Part shown: positions 1 to 10,972 of the stretch, piece after piece
Layout of the letters: every line of letters starts with the position of its first letter
How positions within the stretch are numbered: position 1 is the stretch's first letter
DNA from: Deinandra increscens subsp. villosa
Lineage: Eukaryota > Streptophyta > Magnoliopsida > Asterales > Asteraceae
Reading direction: 5' to 3'
Assembly (NCBI GenBank): GCA_039602395.1
Contig: JBCNJP010000017.1
Coordinates: 25,750,275 to 25,814,274 of the forward strand
Length of the DNA: 64,000 nucleotides
Notes under the pieces: generated by a model
What the model was told of the DNA's origin: nothing
Database searches by the model: none
Seen by the model: the letters and a program-made list of their open reading frames with translations, nothing else
Program-made: the position numbers and the translations under genes

Positions 1-189
1 ACAGAGGTTTCCTTGACGTTCATTTATGACACACATTTATGACGTGCATTGCGCATCATAAGTCCATGACGCGTTTTTTGCGCGTCGTGGCCCTTTATGA
101 CGAGAGCTTCCTTGACAGACAAATGCGCGTCATCTATACCCCTTTATGACGCGCATTGCGCGTCATAAAATACCTTTTTTGTAGTAGTG
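1..189. mobile_element. Right end of a CACTA DNA transposon
   Basis: The segment ends in TTTTTTGTAGTAGTG, the reverse complement of a CACTACTACAAAAAA terminal repeat typical of plant CACTA (En/Spm) elements. The preceding bases contain several copies of a subterminal motif built on TTTATGACGCGCA. One copy at 145-167 is a perfect 11-bp inverted repeat around a single base. Subterminal motif clusters of this kind bind TnpA-like proteins in characterised CACTA elements. The left end lies outside the window, so size and coding capacity are unknown. Confidence 0.75.
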
Positions 190-533
190 AGCACAGAGAC
201 ATATATGGGCTTTCTATAGAGAAGGCAGATTTATGCTTTGAAGAAAATGTACTATACTTGCTGATAAAACTCATTCTTGGTGATGAAAGGACAACAGATG
301 AAAATGTTACCACATACTGCAATATTGTCTGGTACAAATGGGAGGAAACCCGACTGATATACAGAGTATATAGAACTGACAATACATTCACTTGGCACAA
401 GAGTATTACAAATGAGAGTGAATGTCCTCCAAGAGATTATAAAGATTTGTGCAGAATGAACATGGAAGCAAGAAGTGATGAGCTCTTCAAGGTCACTGCC
501 TCTAAGATTAAGGATGGGAAAGATCCTTGGTGA
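190..533 (+). pseudogene. C-terminal fragment of a transposon-type protein
   Basis: An open frame enters from the CACTA end and runs about 115 residues from base 190 to a TGA at 531-533. There is no credible start codon of its own, so this is the tail of a longer gene cut by the CACTA insertion. The stretch IYRVYRTDNTFTWHKS followed by PPRDYKDL resembles, weakly, the VVYRADGSFTRHS and SPADKDQI stretch of the antisense gene inside the CACTA element at 44089-47870. A polypurine tract and copia-like LTR start follow at 1175-1185. An accessory 3' ORF of a copia element is therefore one reading, but I cannot confirm the family. A hAT MITE has landed directly behind the stop codon. Confidence 0.4.
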
Positions 534-537
534 TTTG

Positions 538-1084
538 TAGGGCTGGCAAATCGTGTCAGACACGACCTGTTAAGACACGACACGATTGGTCTCAAACACG
601 AACACGACACGAAAACTTTTCGTGTCTAGTTTTCAAAACACGAACACGACTGGTATTTTAACGGGTCGACACGATAAAACCTGTTTAGACACGAAATTCT
701 AACTAATCGACGGTCGACACGATAAAACCTGTTTCACATAACCTGTTTAGACACGAACACGACCTGTATTTTAACGGGTTTAAGAATTTAGAGATGTATG
801 AGTGTATGTTACGACAGAAATGGAATGGAATTTTGAGAGACGTCACCTAATAATCTAATTCTAATATATCTTTAATATATTATTTAAAAAATATATATAT
901 TATTAAAATATAAACGTGTCTTAACAGGTTAACAGGTTTCGACCTGTTAAGACACGAAAATTAACAGGCCTTAACAGGTCGACCTGTTAATGACACGAAA
1001 CCTGTTAACCCCAAACACGAAACCTGTTAACATTGTCATGTTTCGTGTCGTGTTTTCGTGTTCGTGTCAAAATTGCCAGCCCTA
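538..1084. mobile_element. hAT-type MITE, 547 bp
   Basis: The ends are TAGGGCTGGCAA and TTGCCAGCCCTA, a perfect 12-bp terminal inverted repeat. The flanks GTGATTTG at 530-537 and at 1085-1092 are a perfect 8-bp target-site duplication, the hAT signature. The interior is non-coding and built of inverted arrays of ACACGAACACGAC and AACAGGTTAACAGG, so the element can fold into a long hairpin. It depends on a transposase supplied elsewhere. The target duplication covers the stop codon of the upstream ORF and leaves it intact. Confidence 0.93.
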
Positions 1085-1174
1085 GTGATTTGGTATGTAC
1101 AGATACCTATTAATATGTACATAGAAGATTTTGTTTTTTATTGGACGTTAACATGCTTTCAATAGCATCATATT

Positions 1175-1543
1175 AGAGGGAGATTGTAAGGAATATTTCC
1201 CCTAGAACTCCAATTTCGGCTAAGCACACTTGTTCCGACAGAAGTTATCACGGAAACATTATTTCGAGAGAAGTCAAAAGTCCCAGAAGAACTGAAGATG
1301 TTCCGAAAGAATAGTTATCTCGGAAGATGCTTGTTATTCCGAAAAAAAACAAGTTGTCTCAGATAGTGGAAGTTTCGATTGAACTTGAGTTCTCCCGGAA
1401 GGAGAGTTCAATCAGATACTTGTCTCAGCTAGTCAATATATAGTGCTAAGAGAAAATTAAGGATATCGCTTAATTTCCATTACGAACATCTAGACCGTTA
1501 AGTACACATAACCATGATTTAAGAGATTTTCCGAATAAAATAC
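1175..1543 (+). repeat. Polypurine tract and copia-like LTR start
   Basis: AGAGGGAGA at 1175-1183 looks like a polypurine tract, and the following TGTAAGGAATATTTCCCC at 1185 looks like an LTR start. The LTR is cut at 1543 by the Tekay-1 insertion. About 250 bp of this sequence recurs in reverse orientation at 14310-14572, sharing blocks such as CTCGGAAGATGC and GGAAGGAGAGTT. No copia coding domain is visible in the window, so the superfamily is an inference from the short TG-start LTR and the flanking ORF. Confidence 0.5.
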
Positions 1544-4500
1544 TGTCACACCCCGTAATTTATTGTGTCAGGTGCGAGCGAGATGGATCATAGTCAAGAT
1601 TACATAGAACGACCTCTGGATGATTAAACAACTAGAGCCGTTTAATAAGTTAAGTTAATTCAAAAGGTGGAGTTTCATTCAAAGTTGCAGCGGAAATAGT
1701 AGTGAAAACATGTTTGTCTTAATTGTTAATAAAACAATTACATTTCAAAAAGATTTGAGAACATGACACCGTTAGGTGTTATGCAATGAAATCTCCAAAA
1801 GTGCAGCTCGGTTTGACCATGACTCCAGAAATAGAAAATGCAGGTCCTAAATGATATGATGTCTTGAATGCAGCAGAGTTCAATCACCTGAGAATTCATA
1901 TACTAAAACGAGTCAACATAAAGTTGGTGAGTTCACAGGTTTAGATAGCATGCATGTAAAGTTTGATAAACAAGTTTGATTGAATCATTCCATCGTTTGA
2001 CAATATGTTTAGATACTGTTTTATAAATTACCATGAACCTTGAATACCGAAACTAACTGATTACCCACTCATGATACTATGTCCAACAGTACCGCATGGT
2101 CAAATATAACTGTATGTACTCTTCTGACTATTAAAACGGAGCCAGGATTGGAGCTACCAATCAGAGTAGGGGCGTTAACCCAATAGATCTATCCACGAGT
2201 CATCGTTTCTGTTTGTAAATTAATCGGATTCAACTAATAGTGGGGTTTCATCATAACATGAACAAGCATGATACAATATGATTTGGACTAGAAAAGCTCA
2301 TGTAATCAATATGGTAACAAGTAATCTATCTGTCAGGAAATGATTTATGTTTGTAATGAATTCTCCCCCAAGTATTAAAACTGTAAAAGAAAGGGGCCGT
2401 GAAAACTCACCTGAATGCAAGGGATTCAGTACGATAGGCAAGTAAGCAGTCCTATACAACGTTATGAGACACTTAGAAAATAGAAATTGGGTTGACATCT
2501 GAGTCACTCCAATTTGGTTGGTCAAGTCTTGGCGTTATGGTAACCCGTTAATATACTACGATATCGTTGACCTAATTAAAATATTTATTGAAAATAAATA
2601 TTTATTGCGCGATAATAAAATATTATTTATTTTCATGATAAAAATTAGTCAGAAATAGATTATATTTCCCAAATAAATATCATGTGAGTTCAAAGGACTT
2701 TTATAGGAAGAAATGACGGTTTAAAGTCAAAACGGGCTTTTTGCCGGTTCTAGCCGCATTTCACGTTATTTGTAAATATGACTAAGGAAATGATCAAACA
2801 AATAAATACACATTTATTTTCATCATAGAATCATATCACTTCAGAAAATTTAAGTTCAAAAGTCTAAGTTCCTAGTTTTGTCGGTTTTGCCGGTATGTGT
2901 CCGTTTTAGCCGGTTTTGATCCTGTGACTCGTTCTAGGGTTTTGTAAACTACCAAAACACTTTGTAAACTTATTATAAGTTGTCTCAAGTCCCTAGAAGT
3001 GTCTAAGATCAGTTGTTACATTCATTTGCATATCTTTACAAAAACGAGGTTTCCGGGCCCGTAAAGTATCCGTTTTTGGTCCCGTTTTTCCCCAAATTTA
3101 GCTATTTTCGAAAGGGATCTTGTACTAGGGTTTTTATGACTAAAAGCATCTTTTAAAATCACTTTAGGAGGGGTCAAAGTTTCTGACCTAATTTGGCCCT
3201 AATTAATCCATAGTTTCCGGGACTTTTTAGTGGGTTATTTTTATAGATTTAGCCGTCCAAACATATCAATAAGTCGTATGGTGCTATCCACAACCTTCTA
3301 ACATGTTAAAAATTTCGGACCTAGGGTTCCAAGAGTCACAAATTTCGGATAGTGGTTTGTTCATAAAACCAAGGCATAATGTACACATACTAGCATCATA
3401 ACACTTGTTTTTCTATAGATCTATATAATGTAGCATACGAGGGGTTCAAAATACATGAAATCACTAGTAGAAACACATGGTATACTAGATCTAACATGAA
3501 CTTAAACAAAGTTTTAGGTTACTAGAAACATAGAAGAAAATGCATGTCAAAAGTTACCATTTTTAAACCAAGACTTGTGGTTGGAGTTCTAGATGGAGAA
3601 TAAGACTAGTTAACATGAATAACTAGAGAAAACTAAGAAAATGATGTCTACTAACTTGAGAAAACGTGGAGATGGATGACGGATAGTAGATCTTGCTTCC
3701 TTGTTGCTCCTAGTATCTTTGATCTTCAAGTAATATTGTGTTTTGATGAAAGAAAACTAGAGAGAGAGTAGAGAGAGAGAGGTGCGACGGTTGGGAGAGG
3801 GAGAGAGTAAAAGAGTGTGTGTTTTGTGTGGTGGGAGCAAATGAGGGAGTTCTAGGGTTTCTACTTTAAGGTAGAATATATATGATTGCATGAAAGGGAG
3901 AAATGAGGGGTTTGGTTCAAGTGTGAGGGTGGGGTGGCGGTTTGTGGTTTGGCCGAAAAGGGAGAGGGAGCAAGGGGTGGGGGGGGGGGGTCGGTTCATG
4001 GAGCAAGGAGGGGAGGACAGATGGTCAAAGGTGAGAATCTCTTGGTACATGTAGGTGTAAGTGTAGGGTGGCTAAGGTGGTGATGTTGTCTAGTAAAGTA
4101 CACGTGAATAGTGCATGGCTTAATTAGTAGGAGATTAGTAGTGGATTAGTGTAATGGTGATAGGTTACTACTAATGTTGGTTACTAATTGTCGGTGTCGG
4201 GTTTTGATCACGAAAGACAATATGATCAAAGGTGGCAATTGAGTTTGATCATGCATGGAAATGATTATGCATGGAGGATAATAAATCATAGTTGGGAAAA
4301 ATAAAGGATACAAGTCTTGTTTAAATATGGTTGGTGTTAAATGGTGGAAAACGTTGACGTTAAATGTTTATATAAAAACCTAATGGTTTTTCGTTATAAA
4401 AGTACTAAACATTTAAGGAGTTTATAACTTGACGTAGTTGATAATTAAATAAATAAACTCAAGCGTTTATTGGATATTTTTACGTCGAAGTAACGTTACG

Positions 4501-4801
4501 GACTTTGCATGTAATTAAAATAATACAAAAGTGACACGTTAATATAAAAGTTCTTTTTATATTAAACCACATACGTTGTGGTGAATATTTCTTATTGTTG
4601 AAATTCCATCGGATAAGTATATATAATATCCTTGTTTTTAAGGTCGATCGTCGAAATATTAATTTAGGGTTACGCCAAGACTAACAGGTAGTTGCATAAT
4701 ACGTTATCTACGTTAACTAAAACACAGATTTATGCACACAGAAACAAGTAATTACACGTATTATTATATGATTTGACTTAGGAAACTTACGGGTTGTCAC
4801 A
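1544..4801 (-). repeat. 3' LTR of Tekay-1
   Basis: It begins TGTCACACCCCGTAATTT and ends GGGTTGTCACA on the plus strand, 3,258 bp. It matches 10973-14233 with only scattered substitutions and one-base indels. An AGAG-rich stretch lies at 3760-3782 and a G homopolymer near 3980, both mirrored in the other LTR. Confidence 0.95.
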
Positions 4802-4820
4802 TTCTCCCCTAGTTGAAGGA
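4802..4820 (-). promoter_or_regulatory. Polypurine tract of Tekay-1
   Basis: Read on the minus strand, AACTAGGGGAGAA directly precedes the LTR start TGTGACAACCC. A purine run at this place primes plus-strand DNA synthesis in LTR retrotransposons. Confidence 0.8.
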
Positions 4821-4835
4821 ATTTCGTCCCGAAAT

Positions 4836-7800
4836 TCAGACATCGGCGTCTACAGGAGCTGGGTTGGGAAAAAGATGCGGGTACTTGGCTTTGAACTTGT
4901 CTTCGCGTTCCCAAGTATACTCAGATCTGCGCCGGGAGTTCCATCGAACCTTAACGATAGGAATTCGACTTCGTTTCAGCTTCTTGACCTCGCGGTCGAC
5001 AATTTCAGCACGTTCTTCCATGAAGTGAAGGGTTTCGTCAACTTGAATTTCATCGAGAGGAATGACGAGTGATTCGTCGGCAAGGCACTTCTTCAAGTTA
5101 CAGACGTGGAACACGTCGTGTACGCTACTAAGTTCGGCTGGCAGTTGTAGTTTGTAGGCTACTGGTCCGATCTTTTCGAGGATTTGGAATGGACCAATGT
5201 ATCAAGGGTTTAGCTTACCACGTTTGCCAAAACGGATGACTCCTTTCCACGGAGCAACTTTCAGAAGCACTTTATCTCCGACTTCGAATGATAGGGGTTT
5301 CCGTCGGGTGTCAGCATAGCTCTTTTGACGATCGCGTGCGGCTTTCAGACGGTTTCGAATTTGCGAGACCCTTTCGGTGGTCTCGATCACTAGTTCCGGA
5401 CCGGTAATTTGGCTGTCTCCAACTTCAAACCAACAGATGGGAGATCGGCACTTTCGACCATAAAGTGCCTCGAATGGGGCGGCTTGAATGCTGGTGTGAT
5501 AACTGTTGTTGTATGAAAACTCGCATAGGGGCAAGTGTTCATCCCAGTTTTTACCAAAATCGATTGCGCAAGCACGCAACATGTCTTCTAGGGTTTGGAT
5601 TGTGCGTTCACTCTGGCCATCGGTCTGGGGATGGTAAGCAGTACTCATGTCAAGTTGAGTACCCAGGGCTTCATGCAACGATTGCCAGAAGTTAGACGTG
5701 AAGCGACTATCTCTGTCAGAGATGATTGAGACGGGTGTCCCATGGCGGGAGAATATCTCTTTCATGTAGAGGGCGGTTAGTCGTTCCATGGAATCCTTTT
5801 CCTTCATGGGAAGGAAGTGAGCTGATTTCGTCAGACGGTCGATGATAACCCAAATAGTGTCGTTACCATTTCGGCTCTTCGGTAGCTTGGTGATGAAATC
5901 CACGGCGATACGTTCCCATTTCCACTCGGGGATTATCGGTTGGACAATCAAACCGGAGGGTTTCTGATATTCGGCCTTAACTTTGGCGCACGTTAAACAC
6001 TTACCGACGTAAGTGGCAACTTCCATCTTCATGTTGGGCCACCAGTAAAGTTCTTTCAATCCGTGGTACATCTTGTCAGCACCAGGGTGGATTGAGTACT
6101 TGGACTTGTGAGCCTCGTTCAGAACTAGGTTTCTGAGGTCTCCGTAAGTAGGTACCCAAATACGATTCATGAAGTATCTGGCACCGTCGGGTTTGATCTC
6201 GAATTGACGGTCCATACCTCGTAGGCCTTCGTTTCCGACGTTCTCTTCCTTAAGAGCTTCTAGTTGGGCGTCACGAATCTTGGAGGGTAAACCGGGGTGA
6301 ATGGTCAATGCAAGAGATCTGATACGGAGTGACTTCACACGATCCTTACGACTCAAGGCATCTGCTACTATGTTTGCCTTTCCAGGATGATACAAGATTT
6401 CGCATTCGTAATCGCTGAGCAACTCGACCCATCTTCGTTGCCTCATATTCAATTCTTTCTGGTTTAGGATATGCTGGAGGCTCTTGTGGTCCGTGAAGAC
6501 CTTACATTCTGTGCCGTAGAGGTAGTGTCTCCAGATCTTGAGGGCGAATACGACGGCTCCGAGTTCTAGGTCGTGAGTGGTGTAGTTCTTTTCGTGAACT
6601 TTCAATTGACGTGAGGCATAGGCTATGACTCTGTCACGTTGCATAAGTACGCATCCAAGACCTTGATGAGACGCGTCACAGTAAACGCAGAAATCGCGGT
6701 TGCCTTCAGGTAAGGCAAGGATGGGAGCGTCACATAGCTTCTGCTTCAACGTTTGAAAGGCTTCTTCCGCTTTATCATCCCAGATAAATTTCTTCTCCTT
6801 CTGAGTCAGAGTGGTCAGGTGTTTGGCTATTTTGGAGAAGTTCTCGATGAACCTACGGTAATAGCCGGCAAGACCAAGAAATTGTCGTATTTCAGACGGG
6901 GTAGTTGGAGGGCTCCAACTTTTGATTGCTTCGATTTTCGCTGGGTCGACATGAATTCCACGATCATTGATCACGTGACCTAGGAAATGCACTTCTCTGA
7001 TCCAAAATTCACACTTCGAGAACTTGGCGTACAGTTTCTCCTTTCTAAGCAATTCCAGGATGAGCTTGAGATGTTGCTCGTGTTCTTTCTTACTACGGGA
7101 GTAGATCAGAATGTCGTCGATGAACACGATAACGAATTTGTCGAGATAGGGTTTACACACACGATTCATGAGGTCCATGAATACGGCAGGCGCGTTGGTT
7201 AACCCGAAAGGCATAACTAGGAATTCGTAGTGGCCGTAACGAGTCCTAAAAGCAGTTTTAGCGACATCTTCATCCCGAACCTTCAGTTGATGGTAGCCGG
7301 AGCGTAAATCGATCTTAGAATAGAAGCTAGATCCTTGGAGTTGGTCGAACAAGTCGTCAATCCTTGGAAGGGGATACCGGTTTTTCACCGTTAACTTGTT
7401 CAGTTCTCGGTAGTCGATACACATACGGAATGATCCGTCCTTCTTTTTGACGAATAGAACTGGGGCTCCCCAGGGTGAGAAGCTCGGTCTGATGAGTCCT
7501 TTATCAAGAAGTTCTTGTAGCTGATTCGACAACTCTTTCATTTCGGATGGAGCTAAACGGTACGGTGATCGGGCAACTGGTGCGGCTCCAGGTATTAAAT
7601 CGATATGAAATTCTACCTGTCGAGGCGGAGGTAGACCAGGTAGATCGGAAGGAAACACATCTGCGAAATCCCGAACGATTGGAACGTCTTCGATCTTCTT
7701 CTCCTTAGATTTCTTGGAAGATACATGTGCGAGGAGGGCAGGATAACCTTTTCGGAGGAATTTCTGAGCCTTCATGCACGAAATGATGTGAAGCTTTGAA

Positions 7801-9454
7801 TCGACACGATCCCCTTGAATGGTCAAGGTTTCGTTGTTAGCTAGGGGAATTTTGACTTGCTTCTCGTGATAAACTATTTCTGCACGATTAGCGGACAGCC
7901 AATCCATTCCAACTACTACGTCAAAGCTTCCGAGCTGGACGGGCAGGAGGTCTATGTTGAACTTGTGTCCTAATAGATCCAGTGAACAATCTGGGAGCAT
8001 TTCACGCGCTTCGATTTGTTTACCATTGGCCAATTCGATTATATACTTAGTGTCTAATTTCGTAGGGGTGATATCAAAGATAGTGCTAAAATCACTAGAC
8101 ACGAAGCTTTTATCGGCACCGGTGTCAAATAAAATGGATGCATAATGTTCGTTTAACAGAAACGTACCCGTAACGGTGTGCGGGTCTTGTCGTGCTTCAG
8201 TCGCATTCAGCACGAACGCTCTTCCACGTGCAGCATCAGTTCCTGGTTTCTTCAGTTTAGGACAGTCGCTTTTGAAGTGACCAGGGTTTCCACATTCGTA
8301 ACAGGTGTTAGTGGTCTGAACCTTGTTCGCGCGACTCGGACAGTCCCGATAGATGTGACCTTAAGCTTTGCAATTCTTGTAGTAGATGTTACTGCAGTCT
8401 AGAGTGTGGTGTAGGTTACACTTGTTACACAGGGGCAGGTTGCCGGTGTAACCATTTCTCTTTGCATCAGCAGCAGGTGCAACAGCTGCATAAGCCTTGA
8501 TGGCTTTTGGAACTTCAGCAGCAGGGGTTTCTGCAGGCTTCTTCTTCTTCCAGTCGTGACCACGTTTGCGCTTGTGGTCAGGTTTGATGTTACCAGAGGA
8601 GATGGGTGGAATAACAGTAGTCTTAACTTCAGAGGTTTTCTTGGCGAATGACGCACCTTGGTGGGCGGCTTGGTAGGTTAAGCTATGGGCCAAACGTACG
8701 GCACTCTGGAGGGTAGTAGGGTTAGATGACATGACATTTCCCTGGATGAGAGGGGAAAGTCCCCAGATGTATCTCTCAATCTTCTTGTACAGAGGGGTAA
8801 CCATAGTGGAGCACATGTGTGCTAGTTCATGGAAACGTCGAGTGTACCCGGCTATGTCGGCACCAACCATGGTGAGATTCCAGAATTCCACTTCCAGACG
8901 CTGCAGTTCCTCTCGAGGACAGTATTCATCTCTCATGAGCACCTTTAGGTCTTCCCAAGACATAGTATAGGCAAGATCCTGTCCCAAGGTTTCAGCATAG
9001 GAATTCCACCAGGTGAGTACACCTTCGCTGAAGACGCAAGTGGCATACTTGACTTTGTATTCATCTGGGCAGTTGCACATACGATAGACAGATTCAGTTT
9101 TCTCGAACCATCGGATCAGTCCGACAGCACCTTCAGTGCCTTTGAAATGGATGGGTTTGCAGTTCATGAAGTCCTTATAACTGCAATCCCGAGTACCTGT
9201 AACGAGAGATCAAAAGCTCCTTGAAAACAATACTTCGTAATTGTCAATCTTTGATCTTCAATCCTACGTCGTTACTTACCGGCAGGAGAACCACTTTGGC
9301 GTCCACCGGAGGCAGTGGTGCGTTCAGCATTGGCGGCGGCGAGTGCTTCGGTTACACGTTGCAGGATCAACTCTTCAATCTCGGCAGCGCTCATGGGCGG
9401 CGGCGGAGGCGGCGGAGGAGGAGGAGGGTTAGCTCTCGTGGCACGTCTAGGCAT
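4836..9454 (-). pseudogene. Tekay-1 gag-pol polyprotein, one intron, two stops
   Basis: Exon 1 (9454-9280) starts MPRRATRAN followed by eleven prolines. An 83-nt intron (9279-9197) has a GTAAGTAA donor and a TTACAG acceptor. Exon 2 then continues in frame into CSYKDFMNCKP and the gag core. Zinc knuckles, a protease with DTGA, RT with FIDD, RNase H, an HHCC/DDE integrase and a chromodomain follow in one frame, about 1,512 codons in all. The frame is broken by TAA at 8361-8363 in the first zinc knuckle and by TGA at 5202-5204 after GKLNP near the integrase C-terminus. Tekay-2 has an arginine codon at the second position, so CGA to TGA is likely there. The protein would package and copy element RNA; the chromodomain would steer integration to heterochromatin (known for chromoviruses). 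As it stands only gag-sized or truncated products could be made. Confidence 0.9.
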
Positions 9455-9738
9455 GATTCTAATTTCACATGGGCAAAACAAGAGTAAGGCAATCATAATA
9501 ACAACCAAACATATCATGACATACATCAATCATACATACAAGAGGAAATATAACATCACAACACAATCATAATAGCGAATTCATAACATACATCATAACG
9601 TCCATAACCGTGACTGAAAACAATTCATACAAGACAACATTGTTTTTGGTGGATAACATGATTCCACAATAGTACAAGTTACATCACATTACAAAAGTAG
9701 GGGTAAAACAGATCCCCAATATGTCAATACTGCTAATA

Positions 9739-10803
9739 TCATGGGTGCTGGAGCAATGTCAAGATCTCTCCAACCTGCACGATGACCGAGAGCGTTAGCT
9801 GGAGAACATCGTTGAAATCCACAAGTGACGGCGTGTTGGCGGCAAGGGCTTCCATAGCAGCGAGGGCAGCGCCGGCAACTCCGTTGACTTCTCCTAGAAG
9901 TGTGTGCAGAGTGTCGAAGGTCTGGACATAAGAGCCAGTGAGGCTCTCGAGCTCAGAAATACGGATCTCCAGGGCAGCTAAGGGGGTAGGTGGGAGCTGA
10001 AGGATAGCCCGAAGGCGGTGAATCTCGGCATCACGGCGAGCAATGCCGTCAAAGAGGGAGGAAATCAAGATGTCTACGGCAACTCCATGAACAAGGATAG
10101 GTGGGGAATCAGCCTCAGCGGGTGCAATGGGTGCTACGGGGGTATCAGGTGCAGTGGGGGTGACCGGAGCAACAGGGGTGACTGGAACAGAAGGGGTAAC
10201 CGGAACAGAAGGGGTAACCGGAACAGAAGGGGTAACCGGAACGACAGGGGTGACTCTAGCGGCTGCAGCAGACGACGTCTCGCCAAAATCGTAGGTGCTA
10301 TCATCAAAATGTACTCGCTTCTTTAAGGGAAGCGAGGGCGAGTCGGTAGGAGCAAGGGTAGGCTCAGGGGTACGGGATCTCTTGCGGGGTGATCCCACAC
10401 GAGAGGCAAGGCGAATCCCACGAGTGGGGCGACGAAAGACGGATTTCCGCGCGGTATACATGCGGAGGGGTCCAGAGGGAGTAGTCCTATACGGGCGAAA
10501 AGATGGGGCACGCACAGGAGAGGCAGCACGGGATGAGCTCAAGGTGACCGTAATGGAGTCTCCGTCATCGAGAGGGTCATCAGCAGTGATATCCACGTCA
10601 TAAAATGGTGGCTCATCCGGATCTTCCTCGGAGTCCGTCTCCTCATCTTCCGTGACACGGTCGAGCACGCTAGTAGGTGAGGTTGGCGTGACAGTAGGTG
10701 GAGATGCTGGAGCTGGCTGAGGTGGTATTGTCTCCATCTCGACTTCTGAGTCCGAAGATAGCTCAACAGGGTTTGACATGCTGTGATAAAGTTTCCAAGT
10801 CAT
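9739..10803 (-). CDS. Extra ORF upstream of gag in Tekay-1
   Basis: An uninterrupted 354-codon ORF lies between the PBS and gag, in sense orientation with the element. A likely start is the second methionine, MSNPVELSSDSEVEME. The N-terminal third is acidic and Ser/Pro-rich. The middle is basic (SPRKRSRTPEP). Next come four to five tandem VTPSVP-type hexapeptides (TPSVPVTPSVPVTP), and the C-terminal 110 residues (IARRDAEIHRLRAILQLPP onward) look helical, possibly a coiled coil. I recognise no domain. Ogre and Retand gypsy elements also carry an ORF before gag, but they belong to another clade. Tekay-2 has only about 560 bp of leader and no such ORF. Intact reading in an element with broken gag-pol suggests either youth or recent selection. 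Function unknown. Confidence 0.65.
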   Translation of the reverse strand: MTWKLYHSMSNPVELSSDSEVEMETIPPQPAPASPPTVTPTSPTSVLDRVTEDEETDSEEDPDEPPFYDVDITADDPLDDGDSITVTLSSSRAASPVRAPSFRPYRTTPSGPLRMYTARKSVFRRPTRGIRLASRVGSPRKRSRTPEPTLAPTDSPSLPLKKRVHFDDSTYDFGETSSAAAARVTPVVPVTPSVPVTPSVPVTPSVPVTPVAPVTPTAPDTPVAPIAPAEADSPPILVHGVAVDILISSLFDGIARRDAEIHRLRAILQLPPTPLAALEIRISELESLTGSYVQTFDTLHTLLGEVNGVAGAALAAMEALAANTPSLVDFNDVLQLTLSVIVQVGEILTLLQHP

Positions 10804-10956
10804 AATAATAGTCTTACGTTAGTGTAATTATAATAGTTAAGAGATGCAACAAGTAAGGCATGTATGTAATGCAAGCAAGGAATGCATGGGATGGTGCTAG
10901 CAGAGCGTTAGGCTATAGACTAAGTTCTAGTATGCAACCTAGTTCTCTATAACCTT

Positions 10957-10972
10957 GGCTCTGATACCAATC
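10957..10972 (-). promoter_or_regulatory. Primer-binding site of Tekay-1 (tRNA-iMet)
   Basis: The minus strand reads TGGTATCAGAGCC two bases inside the LTR. This is complementary to the 3' end of plant initiator-methionine tRNA and is the usual PBS of Tekay elements. The LTR end at 10973 fixes the element boundary. Confidence 0.92.

Noticed and set aside
2298..4050. Minus-strand ORFs in the Tekay-1 LTRs (repeated near 11727 and 13189)
   Set aside because: Low-complexity or domain-free frames in LTR sequence, one of them across a G homopolymer that differs between LTRs.
9221..9572. Plus-strand ORFs with long arginine or glycine runs
   Set aside because: They are antisense shadows of the proline run in exon 1 of Tekay-1 gag.
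10018..10326. Plus-strand ORF with NRRGNRNRRGN repeats
   Set aside because: Antisense reading of the VTPSVP repeats in the upstream ORF of Tekay-1; no start context.
10955..10972. tRNA-like matches next to LTRs (also 32570 and 55679)
   Set aside because: They are primer-binding sites only; no tRNA cloverleaf is present.
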